From the NCBI RefSeq assembly GCF_002943525.1, contig NZ_CP025394.1, positions 1,488,001 through 1,552,000 on the forward strand: a DNA stretch of 64,000 nt. The letters are read 5' to 3'. Made by a program: the position numbers and the translations under genes. The notes under the pieces were generated by a model. That model did no database searches. It was not told the origin of the DNA and saw only the letters and a list, made by a program, of their open reading frames with translations. Of this stretch, positions 27,999 through 37,309 are shown piece by piece. This DNA comes from Kitasatospora sp. MMS16-BH015. Its GTDB lineage: Bacteria; Actinomycetota; Actinomycetes; Streptomycetales; Streptomycetaceae. The stretch's first letter is position 1, and each line of letters starts with the position of its first letter.

Positions 27999-28033
27999 CC
28001 CGGGCCGGTGGACCCCCACCGGCCCGGGCCTTT
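27999..28033 (+). terminator. Strong intrinsic terminator
   Basis: Perfect 13-bp GC stem (27999-28011 with 28016-28028), 4-base loop, followed by CCTTTC. It begins 12 bases after the stop codon of the HEYAE protein gene. Confidence 0.85.
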
Positions 28034-28127
28034 CTCCCCACCACCACAGGCCCTTCGCCGAGCCCTTCCCCGCGCGCTCCACACCTAGGCTGGATTGACC
28101 CCCGCCCCCGTCTGGAGCCGCTCAGCC

Positions 28128-28592
28128 ATGCCCATATCCCGTCCCCGCCGCCGCACCGTCCTGCTGGCCGGCACCGCCGGCTTCGCCGCCGTCCTCGCCC
28201 TCGGCGCCTGCAACGCCCCCGACACCCCCACCCCGAAGCCCACCCCCTCCGCCTCGGCCACCCCCTCCCCCAGCCCCACCCACTCGGCAAGCCCGACGCC
28301 ATCTCCGTCCCCCACCCCCACCACGGCCGCCCCGACCCCGAAGCCCACCCCGACCCACACACCGCCCCCGTCCCTACCCCCGGCCCCGACCGCCCCGCCG
28401 GCCGCTCCCCGGACCCCGGCTCAGGCCCCGGCCGCCGCCGACCCCACCTGCTCCATCCGCACCGGCTCCGGCAACTGCTACCACGCAGGCGAGTTCTGCC
28501 GTAAGGGCGACCTCGGCAAGTCCACCACCGACGCGGCAGGCCGCGAGATCACCTGCGGCATCGAGAGCGGCAAGCCCCACTGGCACTACTGA
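28128..28592 (+). CDS. Small Pro/Thr/Ser-rich lipoprotein
   Basis: 154 residues from ATG 28128 (GGAG at 28114-28117). Twin-arginine-like start (RPRRRTVLL), lipobox LGAC, then ~75 residues of Pro/Thr/Ser repeats as a cell-wall-spanning linker. The C-terminal ~45 residues form a Cys-containing domain (CSIRTGSGNCYHAGEFC, then EITC and a closing HWHY) seen at the ends of many small actinobacterial surface lipoproteins. Function unknown. A second protein with the same layout is encoded at 41089-41613. Confidence 0.8.
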   Translation: MPISRPRRRTVLLAGTAGFAAVLALGACNAPDTPTPKPTPSASATPSPSPTHSASPTPSPSPTPTTAAPTPKPTPTHTPPPSLPPAPTAPPAAPRTPAQAPAAADPTCSIRTGSGNCYHAGEFCRKGDLGKSTTDAAGREITCGIESGKPHWHY

Positions 28593-28672
28593 GCCAGCGG
28601 ACCGTTCCCGTCCCCTCACGCCACGGCCCGCCCCGCCGCTAGAGTTCACCGCGAGACTGACTTCTGGTCACG

Positions 28673-30958
28673 GTGGGGTGGTCGGTGGGGCGGCATTTCT
28701 TCCTGGCACTAGGCAGCGGACGGTACCGTCACCTGCCGTCGGACGAACAGCTCCCGGCCGTGCCCGGTGATCTCCGGGCGATGACCGAACTGTTCACCGG
28801 GTTCGGCTACCGACCGGTGCTCCAAGGTCTCGGCGATTACGCGAGCGCGGAGGACATCCGGCAGAAGTTACGTCACTGGTCGACCGATGCCGCGCTCCGT
28901 GCCGAGGACGTGCTGGTGGTCTACTTCGCGGGCCACGGCCGCGTCACGGAACAGGACCAGCACCACCTGCTCTGCTGGGACTCCCGGCCGGAGGATCCGG
29001 CCGCGACCGCACTCGCCACCGAGGACCTGGTCCGGATCCTCTGTCAGGGCGAGCTTCGCCAAATGCTGGTCGTGCTCGACACCTGCGCGACGGGCGCGGC
29101 CGGCAGCGCAGCCGCACGCCTCGCCCTCCGCTCCGTCGCCTACCGTCGCACCGACGCCGCCTCCGCCGGCCTCCGGTTCCTCTCGGCCACCCGGCACCAA
29201 GCGGCGGCCGCCGACCGCACCTTCGTGGCGGCATTCGCCGAGGCCGCCGCCGTCACCGCCGCCCGGACCGGTCAGCGCCAGCAGTACCTCGACCTCACCG
29301 AACTGGTGGAGGCCGTCAACCAGCGCTTCGACCAGGACGACCTGGGTCGCCGGGCCGAACTGGCCAGCGGGCTGGTCACCGGGTTGGCCCCGTTCCTCCC
29401 CAATTCCGGATACCGCGAGGAACTACCGCCCGTCGGAACCGACTTGGAGGTGCAGCGCCGGGCCGCCGGGCGGGACCTCACCGAACACTTCGGCCCCCGC
29501 GCCCGGGGCGTCGAGTTCGAATCTGAGCAGGGCCTCTACTTCAGTGGGCGGATCCGGGTGCTCACCGAGCTGTCCGCATGGCTCACCGCTCCCGAGGACG
29601 ACGGCCAGGGCCGGGTCGTCACGGGCAGCCCCGGCTGTGGCAAGTCGGCGGTCCTGGGCCGGATCGTGGCGCTCTCCGACGGCCGCTACCGCACCCGCCT
29701 CGCGGCCGCCGGCGAGGCCCTGGACTCCCTCGTGCCGGCGGGCTGCGTCACCGCCGCCGTGCACGCCCGCCACAAACGCCTGGAGGAGTTGGTCGAGCGG
29801 ATCGCCGACGCCCTTGAGGTGACGGTGGACGGCACCGCCGCGCTGCTCCAGGAGCTGACCCGCCGGGGACGCCGGGGGCAGCCCGTCATCGTGGTGGTCG
29901 ACGCGGTGGACGAGGCCGGTTCGGACACCGCCGCCGACGCCGGGGGCCACGGCGAACCCCGCCGGATCACCCGGGAGTTGCTCCGCCCGATGGCCGAGAT
30001 CCCTGGCGTACGCCTCCTGGTGGGCACCCGGCAGGAACTGGTCGCGCCCCTCGGCCCCACCTTCCACTGCCTCGACCTGGACCGGCCGGGCTACCGGGCC
30101 GAGGACCAGGACGTGGCCGACTACGTCACCCGGGTACTGCTGGCCGCCGAGGAGCCCGAGGTCCGCACGCCGTACCGGGACCGGCCCGGACTCACCCGGC
30201 TGGTCGCCCACGAGGTCGCCCACCGGGCCTCCGGGGTCTACCTCTACGCCCGGACCACGGCCCGCACCCTGCGCTCGGACCGCACCGCCGTGGACGTGAG
30301 CCGCCCGGACTGGGCCGACCGCCTGCCGAGCGAGATCGGCGAAGCCTTCGACGACTACCTCTCCCGGTTCGGCCCGGACGAGCCGCGGGTGCGCCGGATG
30401 CTGCTCGCCCTCGCCTTCTCCGAGGGCAAGGGCCTGCCGCGCGGCGTGGTGTGGACCCGGCTGAGCTCGGAGCTCTCCGGCCTCGCCTGCACCGAGGAGG
30501 ACGTCTCCTGGGTGCTGGACGTGGCCGAGGCGTACATCGCCGAGGTCGTCGACGACGACCGCCGCTCCGCCTACCGGCTATACCACAAGGCCCTCGCCGA
30601 GCACCTGCGCGGCACCGCCAAGCAGGGCGCCGAGGAGATCCAGCAGTCGGTGGTCGAGGCCCTGTGCTCCCTGGTGCCCCGTCCCGCCGACCGTCCCGAC
30701 TGGTTCGGCGCCCCGCCGTACGTGCGCCAGCACCTCGCCACCCACGCCGGCGCGGCCGGCACCCTGGCCGAACTCGTCGAGGACCCGGGCTTCCTGCTCG
30801 CGAGCGAGCCGCTCACCCTGCTACGAGCCTTCGGCTCGCTGGACGGGGACGAGGCCAGAAGAATCCGGACGGCCTACGAGCAGGTCGCCCACCGCCTCAC
30901 CCCGGACCGCCCGCTCGGCGACCGCGCCGCCGACCTCCAACTCTCCGCCCGCCGCTGC
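28673..30958 (+). pseudogene. Caspase-NACHT part of a frameshifted STAND protein
   Basis: First 762 codons of one large gene. Residues 1-240: a C14 caspase-like protease with catalytic His88 (YFAGHG) and Cys138 (LDTCATG). Residues ~285-650: a STAND NTPase with Walker A GSPGCGKS (318-325) and Walker B VIVVVDAVDE (405-414), followed by winged-helix and helical regions. At codon TGC 30956-30958 the natural reading shifts by one base into the WD40 frame; the zero frame continues only with unrelated residues to 31090. STAND-caspase proteins are predicted immune effectors: ligand sensing by the repeats would activate the protease. Start 28673 (GTG) or 28685 (GTG) uncertain. Confidence 0.75.
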
Positions 30959-33903
30959 GAGCCGACCAGCTCGCCGAGCGGGTCGACCGGCTCGGTGTTC
31001 CATTGCCCTGGACCGCCTGCTGGGCCTGGTGGTCGGCCGGCGGGGCACACCGCGTCCTCAGTGGCCACACGAAAGCCCTGCTGTGCGTGACCGTCGGCGA
31101 CCTCGACGGCCGCCCGATCGCCGTCACCGGCAGCCATGACACCACCGCCCGGGTCTGGGACCTGACCACCCAGCAGCAGATCGGCGAGCCACTTCAGGTG
31201 GGCAGACCGGTGAGCGCGGTGGCCATCGGTGAACTCGGCGACTACACCGTCGCCCTGACCGGCGCCGTGGACGGCACGGTACGGGTCTGGGACCTCTCGA
31301 CCGGCCAGGAGTACGGCCCGCCACTCACCGGCCACACCAACCGGATCGAGGCCATCGTGATCGGCGAGGTCGGTGGCGGGCCCGTGGTGCTCACCGCCGG
31401 CGGCGACGGCACGGCCCGCCTCTGGGACCTCGTCGAGCGGACCCAGCTGGGCGAGAGCCTCACCGCCCACCGCCGGACCGTCCGAGACGCGGCCCTGGGT
31501 GAGCTGGACGGCCGCCCGGTCGCCGTCACCGGCGGCGACGACAAGGCCGTCCACGTCTGGGACCTCACCCGCCTTCGCACCGGGGGCGGAGCCGCCCTCT
31601 TCGGCAGCCCCCTCATCGGCCCGGCCGACGCGGTGACCGCCGTCTGCCTTGGCACCCTGGACGGCCGGACGGTGGCCCTGGTCGGCGACGGCGCCGGCAA
31701 ACTCAGCCGATGGGACCTCGCCGAACGCCGCCAGCTCGGCGAGCCGGTCGCGGCCCACGTCTACTTCGAGCGGAGCGGAGTGCTCTCGGCCCGGATCGGC
31801 GAGTTCGAGGGCCGTCCCGTCGCCCTGACCACCGGACTGCACGAAGCCAGGCTGTGGGATCTGCGGACCCTCCGTCAGCTCGGCGAGCCGCTCCGCGGCC
31901 ACGTGAACCACCTCGCCTACGCCGCCCCGGCGACCAGGGGCACGAGCGCTCTCGCCGTCACAGTCAGCCAAGACCGGACGGCCCGGGTCTGGGATCTGAC
32001 GGCAGACCAACCCCGGGAAGGGCACAGCCGCTCGGTACGGGCGATCGCGACCCACCAGATCGGCGCATGCCCGATGGCCGTGACCGGGGGCGAGGACGGG
32101 ACGGCCCGGTTGTGGGATCTCCGGACCCGCACCCAACTGGGCGCGGCGCTCGAAGGACACTCGGGGGAGGTACTCGCCGTGGCGTTCGACACGGTCTGTG
32201 GCCGCTCTTACGTCGTGACGGCAGGAACGGACACGACCGTCCGCCTATGGGATCCGCTGCGCGGCGTACAGCTCGGCGAGCCGCTCAACGGACACACCAA
32301 TGCCGTGCAGTGCCTCGCCTTGGGTGAACTCGCGGGCCGGGCCGTCGTGGCCAGTGGGAGCGAGGACGGCACAATCCGACTGTGGGACGTCGCGACCGGC
32401 GAGTCCCTGGGACAGCCGCTGGCCGGCCACGTCGGGGGCATCCACCGACTCGCGACGCACTGGGACGGCCGTGCTCTGCAGGTGGCCGCGGCCACCGCTC
32501 TCGGGCACTCCTATCTCTGGCGGATCGACGGCGGCCAGTCGGCACCTCCCACGTCACCCATCGCGCACTTCCCGGTCGAGAGCATCAGCCTGAGTGCCCA
32601 CCCGATCGGTGTGGCCTTCCACACCGGGCGGGCCGTCGTCCTGTCCTCCCAGGAGGACAACGGCGTCCACGTGCACGACATCGAGACCGGTCACGCCGTG
32701 GGCCAGCCACTCCTCGGGCACACGAGCTTCGTGGGCGCCGCCACCCTCAGCACCGATGGTGGCAGGTCGCTGGTGGCCTCGATCGCCTTCGACGACACCG
32801 TCCGGTTCTGGGACCTGCTTCAGGGGAGAGCACTCGGATCACCGCTCGAGGGATTCACCCGATCCGCCCCCCAGCCCGCCTTGACCGCACCGGTGACGGC
32901 CCGCGTGGACGGCGCCCTGACCATGCTCACCGCGTTCACCCGGCAGCTCCGCCTCTGGGACCTCGCCGACTCGGCACCGATCGACGAACCGTTGTCCGGC
33001 ACGGAACGGTCGCTGCTCTCGGTGGACATCGCGCGCGGCCCGGACGGACGGCCTGTCGTGATCACCGGTGCCGAGGACGGGACCGTCCGCACCCACGGTC
33101 TCGCCGACGGGAGACAGCTCGCAGCGCATTTCGCCACCAGTTCCCAGTTCATCTTCGGCACAGCCACCTCACCGCTCGGCGGAGAGAACCTGATGATCCG
33201 CCACAACTGGCTCGAGACCGAACTCTGGGACTTGAGCACTCGCCAGCGCCTCTGGCGACGCTCCGGCACCTGCCATCGCGCCTGCCTGCACGGGCTGGAC
33301 GGCGCACTGGCCGCAGTATCCGTCGACGACCAGTACACCCTGCACGCCTGGGACCTCCGGACCCAAGCCCCGCTCTGCCCGCCGATGACAGGCCACACCT
33401 CACTCGTCGTCGGGCTCCGGGCCGGGCGCCTGACCGGGACCGACCTCGTCGCCAGCGCCTCGTTGGACCGGACCGTCCGACTCTGGAACCTGCGCACCGG
33501 CGAGTCGCAGACCGACCCGTTGGACGACCACCCGAGCGGAGCGTTCAGTGTGGAGTTCGCCCGCCTTCGTCGCCGGGACATGGTCGTCACCGGGGCCGGT
33601 GACGGGGCGCTCCGCTTCTGGCACCTCTCCGGCCACCGTGACCACAGCATCGTCCTGGAGCCCTTCGACTCCCCGGTCCAGGCCATCCGGTTCGCGGTCT
33701 TCGAGGACGGTCCGGTGCTGGTCGCTGCCGACCGTTACGGGCAGCTCCGCTGCTGGGACACCCGGTCAGCGGGTTGGACCACCCAGCTCGACATCGGCAG
33801 CGGGATCAAGGCCATCGCGGTGCACAACGCCGGCCAGATCTGCGTGGCCACCGAGATGGGCGTGGTTGCCCTCCGGATGAACCACCACCAGCCGCTCCGC
33901 TGA
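30958..33903 (+). pseudogene. WD40 sensor part of the same STAND protein
   Basis: 981 residues continuing the caspase-NACHT frame after a -1 shift. About 20 WD40-type C-strands (VWDL/LWDL/FWDL endings) are visible, plus a final incomplete blade that ends the protein (QICVATEMGVVALRM), consistent with three seven-bladed propellers. In STAND proteins such repeats sense the trigger. The frame starts cleanly with RADQLAERVDRLGVPLPW right after the break and runs intact to the stop, so only one base separates an intact ~1740-residue gene from the broken one. It has no start or ribosome site of its own. Confidence 0.75.
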
Positions 33904-33949
33904 CTCCACCGATGCTACCGCTGGTAGGATCAGGGCCATGAGCGGTAGC
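33900..33949 (+). promoter_or_regulatory. Leaderless promoter and palindromic operator of the toxin-antitoxin pair
   Basis: A -10 hexamer TAGGAT (33925-33930) lies 7 bases before the ATG at 33938, with CTGACT (33900-33905) 19 bases upstream, so transcription probably starts at the ATG. A 9-base inverted repeat (33914-33922 with 33941-33949) surrounds both, and a second palindrome CTACCGCTGGTAG covers 33915-33927. This is the expected place for autorepression by the RHH antitoxin. Confidence 0.65.
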
Positions 33950-34189
33950 AAGAAGTACTCGATCAGCCTGCCCGAGGACCTCGCCGAGACCATCCGCTCC
34001 CAGGTCGGCCCCGGCGGTTTCTCCGCGTACATCGCCGAAGCCCTGGAGCAGCGCGTCGCGATGGACAAGCTCCGCGAGATCGTCACCGACTTCGAGACCG
34101 ACAACGACGAGCTCACCCGCGCCGAGATCGAAGCGGCCCGCGCCCTGCTGCGCCACGATCACCGCCGGGCCGACGGTGCCGCCGCCTGA
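33938..34189 (+). CDS. Ribbon-helix-helix antitoxin
   Basis: 83 residues. The N-terminal ~50 (KYSISLPEDLAETIRSQV, then GGFSAYIAEALEQRVA) form a ribbon-helix-helix DNA-binding fold; the acidic C-terminal helix (ETDNDELTRAEIEAARALL) is suited to wrap the toxin. Its stop overlaps the toxin start (TGATG, 34187-34191). It would repress its own operon through the palindromes over the start codon and neutralise the PIN-domain ribonuclease encoded next. Confidence 0.85.
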   Translation: MSGSKKYSISLPEDLAETIRSQVGPGGFSAYIAEALEQRVAMDKLREIVTDFETDNDELTRAEIEAARALLRHDHRRADGAAA

Positions 34190-34581
34190 TGCCCGGCACA
34201 CTGCTCCTGGACAGCGAAGGTCTTTCGAAGCTCTACCTGAAGGACCGCACCGTCACGGCACTCGTCCAGGCCGCCGCCGAGGAGGGTGTGCGTGTGGCCA
34301 CCACCGCGATGACGACTCTCGAGGCCGACTACGAACGCATCCACCGCGCCCGCATCGCGTGGGTGCTCTCGCGCATCGACGTCCACGACGTCACCCAGGA
34401 GATCGCCGACCGCGCCGCCGTCCTGCTCCGCACTCACCACTTGCACGGCCACAAGTACGCGATCGACGCAGTCCTGGCGGCCATCGCCCGAGGCGCGCTC
34501 GCCCCGGTCACCGTTCTCACTTCCGACCCGGAAGACCTGATCCTGCTCTGTGGACCTTCAGTCGAGGTGATCAAGGTCTGA
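34189..34581 (+). CDS. PIN-domain ribonuclease toxin (VapC-like)
   Basis: 130 residues with the four acidic residues of PIN nucleases in place: Asp8 (LLLDSEG), Glu45 (TTLEADY), Asp93 (YAIDAVLAA) and Asp113 (TSDPEDL). VapC toxins cut specific tRNAs or rRNA in a Mg2+-dependent manner and stop growth when the antitoxin is lost. Starts inside the antitoxin stop codon. Its last 24 bases overlap the 3' end of a convergent gene at 34558, so antisense pairing is possible. All active-site residues are kept, so it is likely functional. Confidence 0.87.
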   Translation: MPGTLLLDSEGLSKLYLKDRTVTALVQAAAEEGVRVATTAMTTLEADYERIHRARIAWVLSRIDVHDVTQEIADRAAVLLRTHHLHGHKYAIDAVLAAIARGALAPVTVLTSDPEDLILLCGPSVEVIKV

Positions 34582-35094
34582 ACCCGCCGAGCCGAACGGT
34601 GGCTGGTGGAGCACCTCCTCCCCCTCCCCAGCCGGCTCCTCGAAGCCGGCGAGGTAGCGGGTGAGGAGGGGCTCGGGGACGGTGACGGAGTTGGGGCCGC
34701 GGGTGCGGCTGCGGTGGTGGAGGCGGTGTTCGAGGGTGGGGCGGTCGGCCTTGAGGTGGAGGAGTCGCCAGCGGGCGCCGTGGTGGGTGATCAGGGTCTT
34801 GTAGTCCTCGCGGGCGGCGCGGCTCCAGAAGCTGTAGTCGACCACCACGTCACGGCCGGCCCGGATCAACTCGACCAGCTGGAGGCGCTGTTCGGCGCGG
34901 ACGGTCTCCTTGAGGGCGTCGTAGGCCGCCGGTTCGAGCACCAGCCCGGCGTCCTGCCCGCCCAGCCGGCGCCAGACCTCCTCGTCGATCGAGAGCCGGA
35001 CGTACCCTTGGCGCTCCAGGCCCAGCGCGTGCGTGGTCTTCCCCGCCCCCGGCAGGCCACACATCAACACGACCGTGCTCCCCGACTCCGCCAT
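34558..35094 (-). CDS. P-loop kinase / zeta-toxin-like ATPase
   Basis: 178 residues. Walker A GLPGAGKT at residues 13-20, followed by RLSIDEEVW, DVVVDYSFWSRAAREDYK and the HLKADRPTLEHRL segment, a pattern of the AAA_33/zeta-toxin-like kinase group (polynucleotide kinase or small-molecule kinase relatives). Substrate cannot be named. The 3' end overlaps that of the VapC-like toxin gene by 24 bases on the opposite strand. It could be part of the defence-like island or simply an adjacent housekeeping kinase. Confidence 0.75.
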   Translation of the reverse strand: MAESGSTVVLMCGLPGAGKTTHALGLERQGYVRLSIDEEVWRRLGGQDAGLVLEPAAYDALKETVRAEQRLQLVELIRAGRDVVVDYSFWSRAAREDYKTLITHHGARWRLLHLKADRPTLEHRLHHRSRTRGPNSVTVPEPLLTRYLAGFEEPAGEGEEVLHQPPFGSAGSDLDHLD

Positions 35095-35182
35095 GGCGCC
35101 ACTCTAGGATGCCGCGCAAGCCCGCCCGCGCGAGAACTCCCGCGCGATAACTCCCGCGCGCCCGGGCGGGGCCTGCGGCAGG

Positions 35183-36997
35183 ATGGGCCCGGTGAACCAC
35201 CACCACCCTCAGCAGCCCACTTCCGCACCGACCGAGGACGCCCTGCAACGGGTGCGCAGCGCGATCGCCCGGGCCCGGGCCCGGGAGGGCGGGGCCGTCG
35301 AGGAGGTGATCGCCGCGCTGGCGGCGGTCGGTGCGGCGGGGCAGGCGGCGGAGTCGCTGGCGGCGCTGCGGCTGCTGACGGCGCATCCGGCGCTGCTGCT
35401 GCAGGTGGACGTCGGATACCGTCGCCCGCCGTGGAACGGCGGGGTCCTCCGGCCCGACCTGGCGGCCGGGGAGACGGACCCGGCGGCGCTCGTGCTGGCG
35501 GCCTCGCACCCGAGCGGCCGTACCCGCGAGCAGGCCGTCCGGCGGATGCTCGACCGGCCGCTGCCCGAGCTGCTGCCGTTCCTGGTGCTGCGCACCAGCG
35601 ACTGGGCCCGCCCGATCCAGCGGCTGACCTGCATGGAGCTTGCCCTGCTGCTGCACGAGAACCCCCTGCTGGCCACCCCGGCGACGGTCAGGACGGCCCT
35701 GCTGGTCGGCCGGCGCCGGCGCGGCACCTTCGCGAAGGACCAGCTGTTCGCCGCGCTGGCGGCCCCGGACGGGGAGGTGCAGGCGAGCAGGAGCCAGGTC
35801 TGGGACGGCGGGGCGAACCGGAAGCGGGACCAGGCCCGCGCCACCCTCGCCGAGCGCCTCCTCGCCGCTCCCGAACCGGCCGTCCGCCGCTTCGCCCTCA
35901 CCGCCGCCGTGCACCGCCTGCGGCTGCGCGAGCTCGCCGCCCTGGCCGAGACCGACCGCGACCGGCGGATCCGGGCCCAGGCGGCCGAGGCCGCCGCCCG
36001 GCAGGCGGTCTGGACGGACCAGGGCGAGCTGCTGCGCCGCCTGGCCCGCAGCCGGTACCCGGAGGTGCGGATCGCCGCGCTGATCGGCCTGCTGCGCACG
36101 GGCGCCGCCGCCGACGCGGTGCCGCACCTCGACGACTCCTCGGCCACCATCCGCGCCCTGGCCCGGACAGCCGCCCGCCGCACCGGCACCGACGCCCTGG
36201 CGTACTACCGATCAGCCGTCCGGGCCGGCGCCCCGCAGGACGGCCCGCCTGACGGACCGTACGATTCCGCGACCGGTTCGGCCGGCGCCACCGATGCAGC
36301 GACCGGGCCCGCCGAGGCGCCGCACCCCGCATCGCCCGCCCACCCCGCTCCCCCGCAGACCGCCGCCCCCACGCCCGTCCCCACCCCGCCGGCCGACCGG
36401 GCCGCGCTCGCCAAGCTGGTCGGGGCGATCGAGGGCCTGGCCGAGACCGGCGGGCAGGGCGACGCCCCGGCGTTCCTCGCGCTGCTGGCGCACCCGGCCG
36501 CGCCGGTCCGCGTCCACGCGCTGCGCGCGCTGCGCGGCCTCGGCCCGGTGCCGGTGAGCCCGGTGGTGGAGCTGCTGCGGGACGGTTCGGCCGCCGTGGT
36601 CAGGGAGGCGGCCATCGCGCTCGCGCCCCACGCGGAGCAGCTGCCCGCCGCGCTGCTGTGGGAGCTGCTCGGTGATCCGCTGCGGCCGGCCGTCCGCCGG
36701 GCCGGGTACCGGCTGCTGTACCGGCGCGACCGGCCCGCCGCGCTGCGGGCGGCCCTGCTGCTCTGCGCCGACCCGCACCCGCGCCTCGCCGCCCGGGCCA
36801 CCACGGACGCCGTCACCCAGATCCGGCTGATGGCCCCGCACGCCTGGCGCGCCCGCCAGACCGTCCCGCTCGACGCCGACCCCGCCCAGGCCGCCGAGCT
36901 GCTCGCCCTCGCGGAGCAGCGCAGCGCCGAACTCACCGAGCCCGTGGTCCGGTTGCTCAGCAGCGTGCTCCACGCTGCGGGCGACGGGCCGCGCTGA
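35183..36997 (+). CDS. HEAT-repeat protein
   Basis: 604 residues, almost all helical, with HEAT-like repeats (for example EPAVRRFALTAAVHRLRLRE, SRYPEVRIAALIGLLRTGAA, HPAAPVRVHALRALRGLG, LRPAVRRAGYRLLYRRDRPA). A Pro/Ala-rich linker at residues ~350-405 divides two repeat blocks. No signal peptide or membrane span. HEAT arrays bind proteins; the partner is unknown. ATG at 35183 follows a short GGCAGG; GTG 35192 is an alternative start. It is divergent from the P-loop kinase, sharing an 88-base intergenic region. Confidence 0.75.
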   Translation: MGPVNHHHPQQPTSAPTEDALQRVRSAIARARAREGGAVEEVIAALAAVGAAGQAAESLAALRLLTAHPALLLQVDVGYRRPPWNGGVLRPDLAAGETDPAALVLAASHPSGRTREQAVRRMLDRPLPELLPFLVLRTSDWARPIQRLTCMELALLLHENPLLATPATVRTALLVGRRRRGTFAKDQLFAALAAPDGEVQASRSQVWDGGANRKRDQARATLAERLLAAPEPAVRRFALTAAVHRLRLRELAALAETDRDRRIRAQAAEAAARQAVWTDQGELLRRLARSRYPEVRIAALIGLLRTGAAADAVPHLDDSSATIRALARTAARRTGTDALAYYRSAVRAGAPQDGPPDGPYDSATGSAGATDAATGPAEAPHPASPAHPAPPQTAAPTPVPTPPADRAALAKLVGAIEGLAETGGQGDAPAFLALLAHPAAPVRVHALRALRGLGPVPVSPVVELLRDGSAAVVREAAIALAPHAEQLPAALLWELLGDPLRPAVRRAGYRLLYRRDRPAALRAALLLCADPHPRLAARATTDAVTQIRLMAPHAWRARQTVPLDADPAQAAELLALAEQRSAELTEPVVRLLSSVLHAAGDGPR

Positions 36998-37048
36998 GCA
37001 GCTCGGCAGCCTGAGCGCGGCTCGGCGGCCCGGCGACCTGAGCGGGCC

Positions 37049-37231
37049 TCAGCAGCCCAGCTCCTCCCCGCGCTCGCACATCGCGTCCACCGCGTCCCGC
37101 AGCAACGGCTTCGGCCCGGGATGGGCCTCCAGGATGAGCTTCACCGCGTACAGCCGCCGACTGCTCCGGATCAGCTCGTCCACCTCGGCCCGGCTCGCCG
37201 GGGCCAACTCCGCCCAGATCGGGTTCCTCAT
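37049..37231 (-). CDS. Small conserved-looking protein
   Basis: 60 residues beginning MRNPIWAELAPASRAEVDEL. Similar tiny proteins with the same start and a terminal Cys/Arg-rich tail occur in streptomycete genomes; family unnamed. Helical, soluble, no known role. Placed between the HEAT-repeat gene and a two-component system. Ribosome site is weak (GGATC), so the start is less sure. Confidence 0.5.
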   Translation of the reverse strand: MRNPIWAELAPASRAEVDELIRSSRRLYAVKLILEAHPGPKPLLRDAVDAMCERGEELGC

Positions 37232-37309
37232 GGCACCGATCCAAGCAGAAGAAGGTCCAGAAGAAGGTCCAGAAGATCCAGAAGGAGATCCGGGCGGAAG
37301 GAGCGGGCT

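Noticed and set aside
28230..28440. CCCACC-like repeats in the lipoprotein gene as a minisatellite
   Set aside because: It is a Pro/Thr/Ser-coding linker in frame with the lipobox and Cys domain.
30451..30957. Upstream part of the WD40 frame as an N-terminal extension
   Set aside because: Arg/Pro-rich and overlapping the STAND domain in another frame; the WD40 part begins only at 30958.
30940..30970. Programmed -1 ribosomal frameshift in the STAND gene
   Set aside because: No X XXY YYZ slippery heptamer at 30956-30958; a one-base mutation or sequencing error is simpler.
31050..33800. Tandem DNA repeats as a CRISPR or satellite array
   Set aside because: Periodicity comes from coding WD40 blades; units differ in sequence and length and there are no identical direct repeats.
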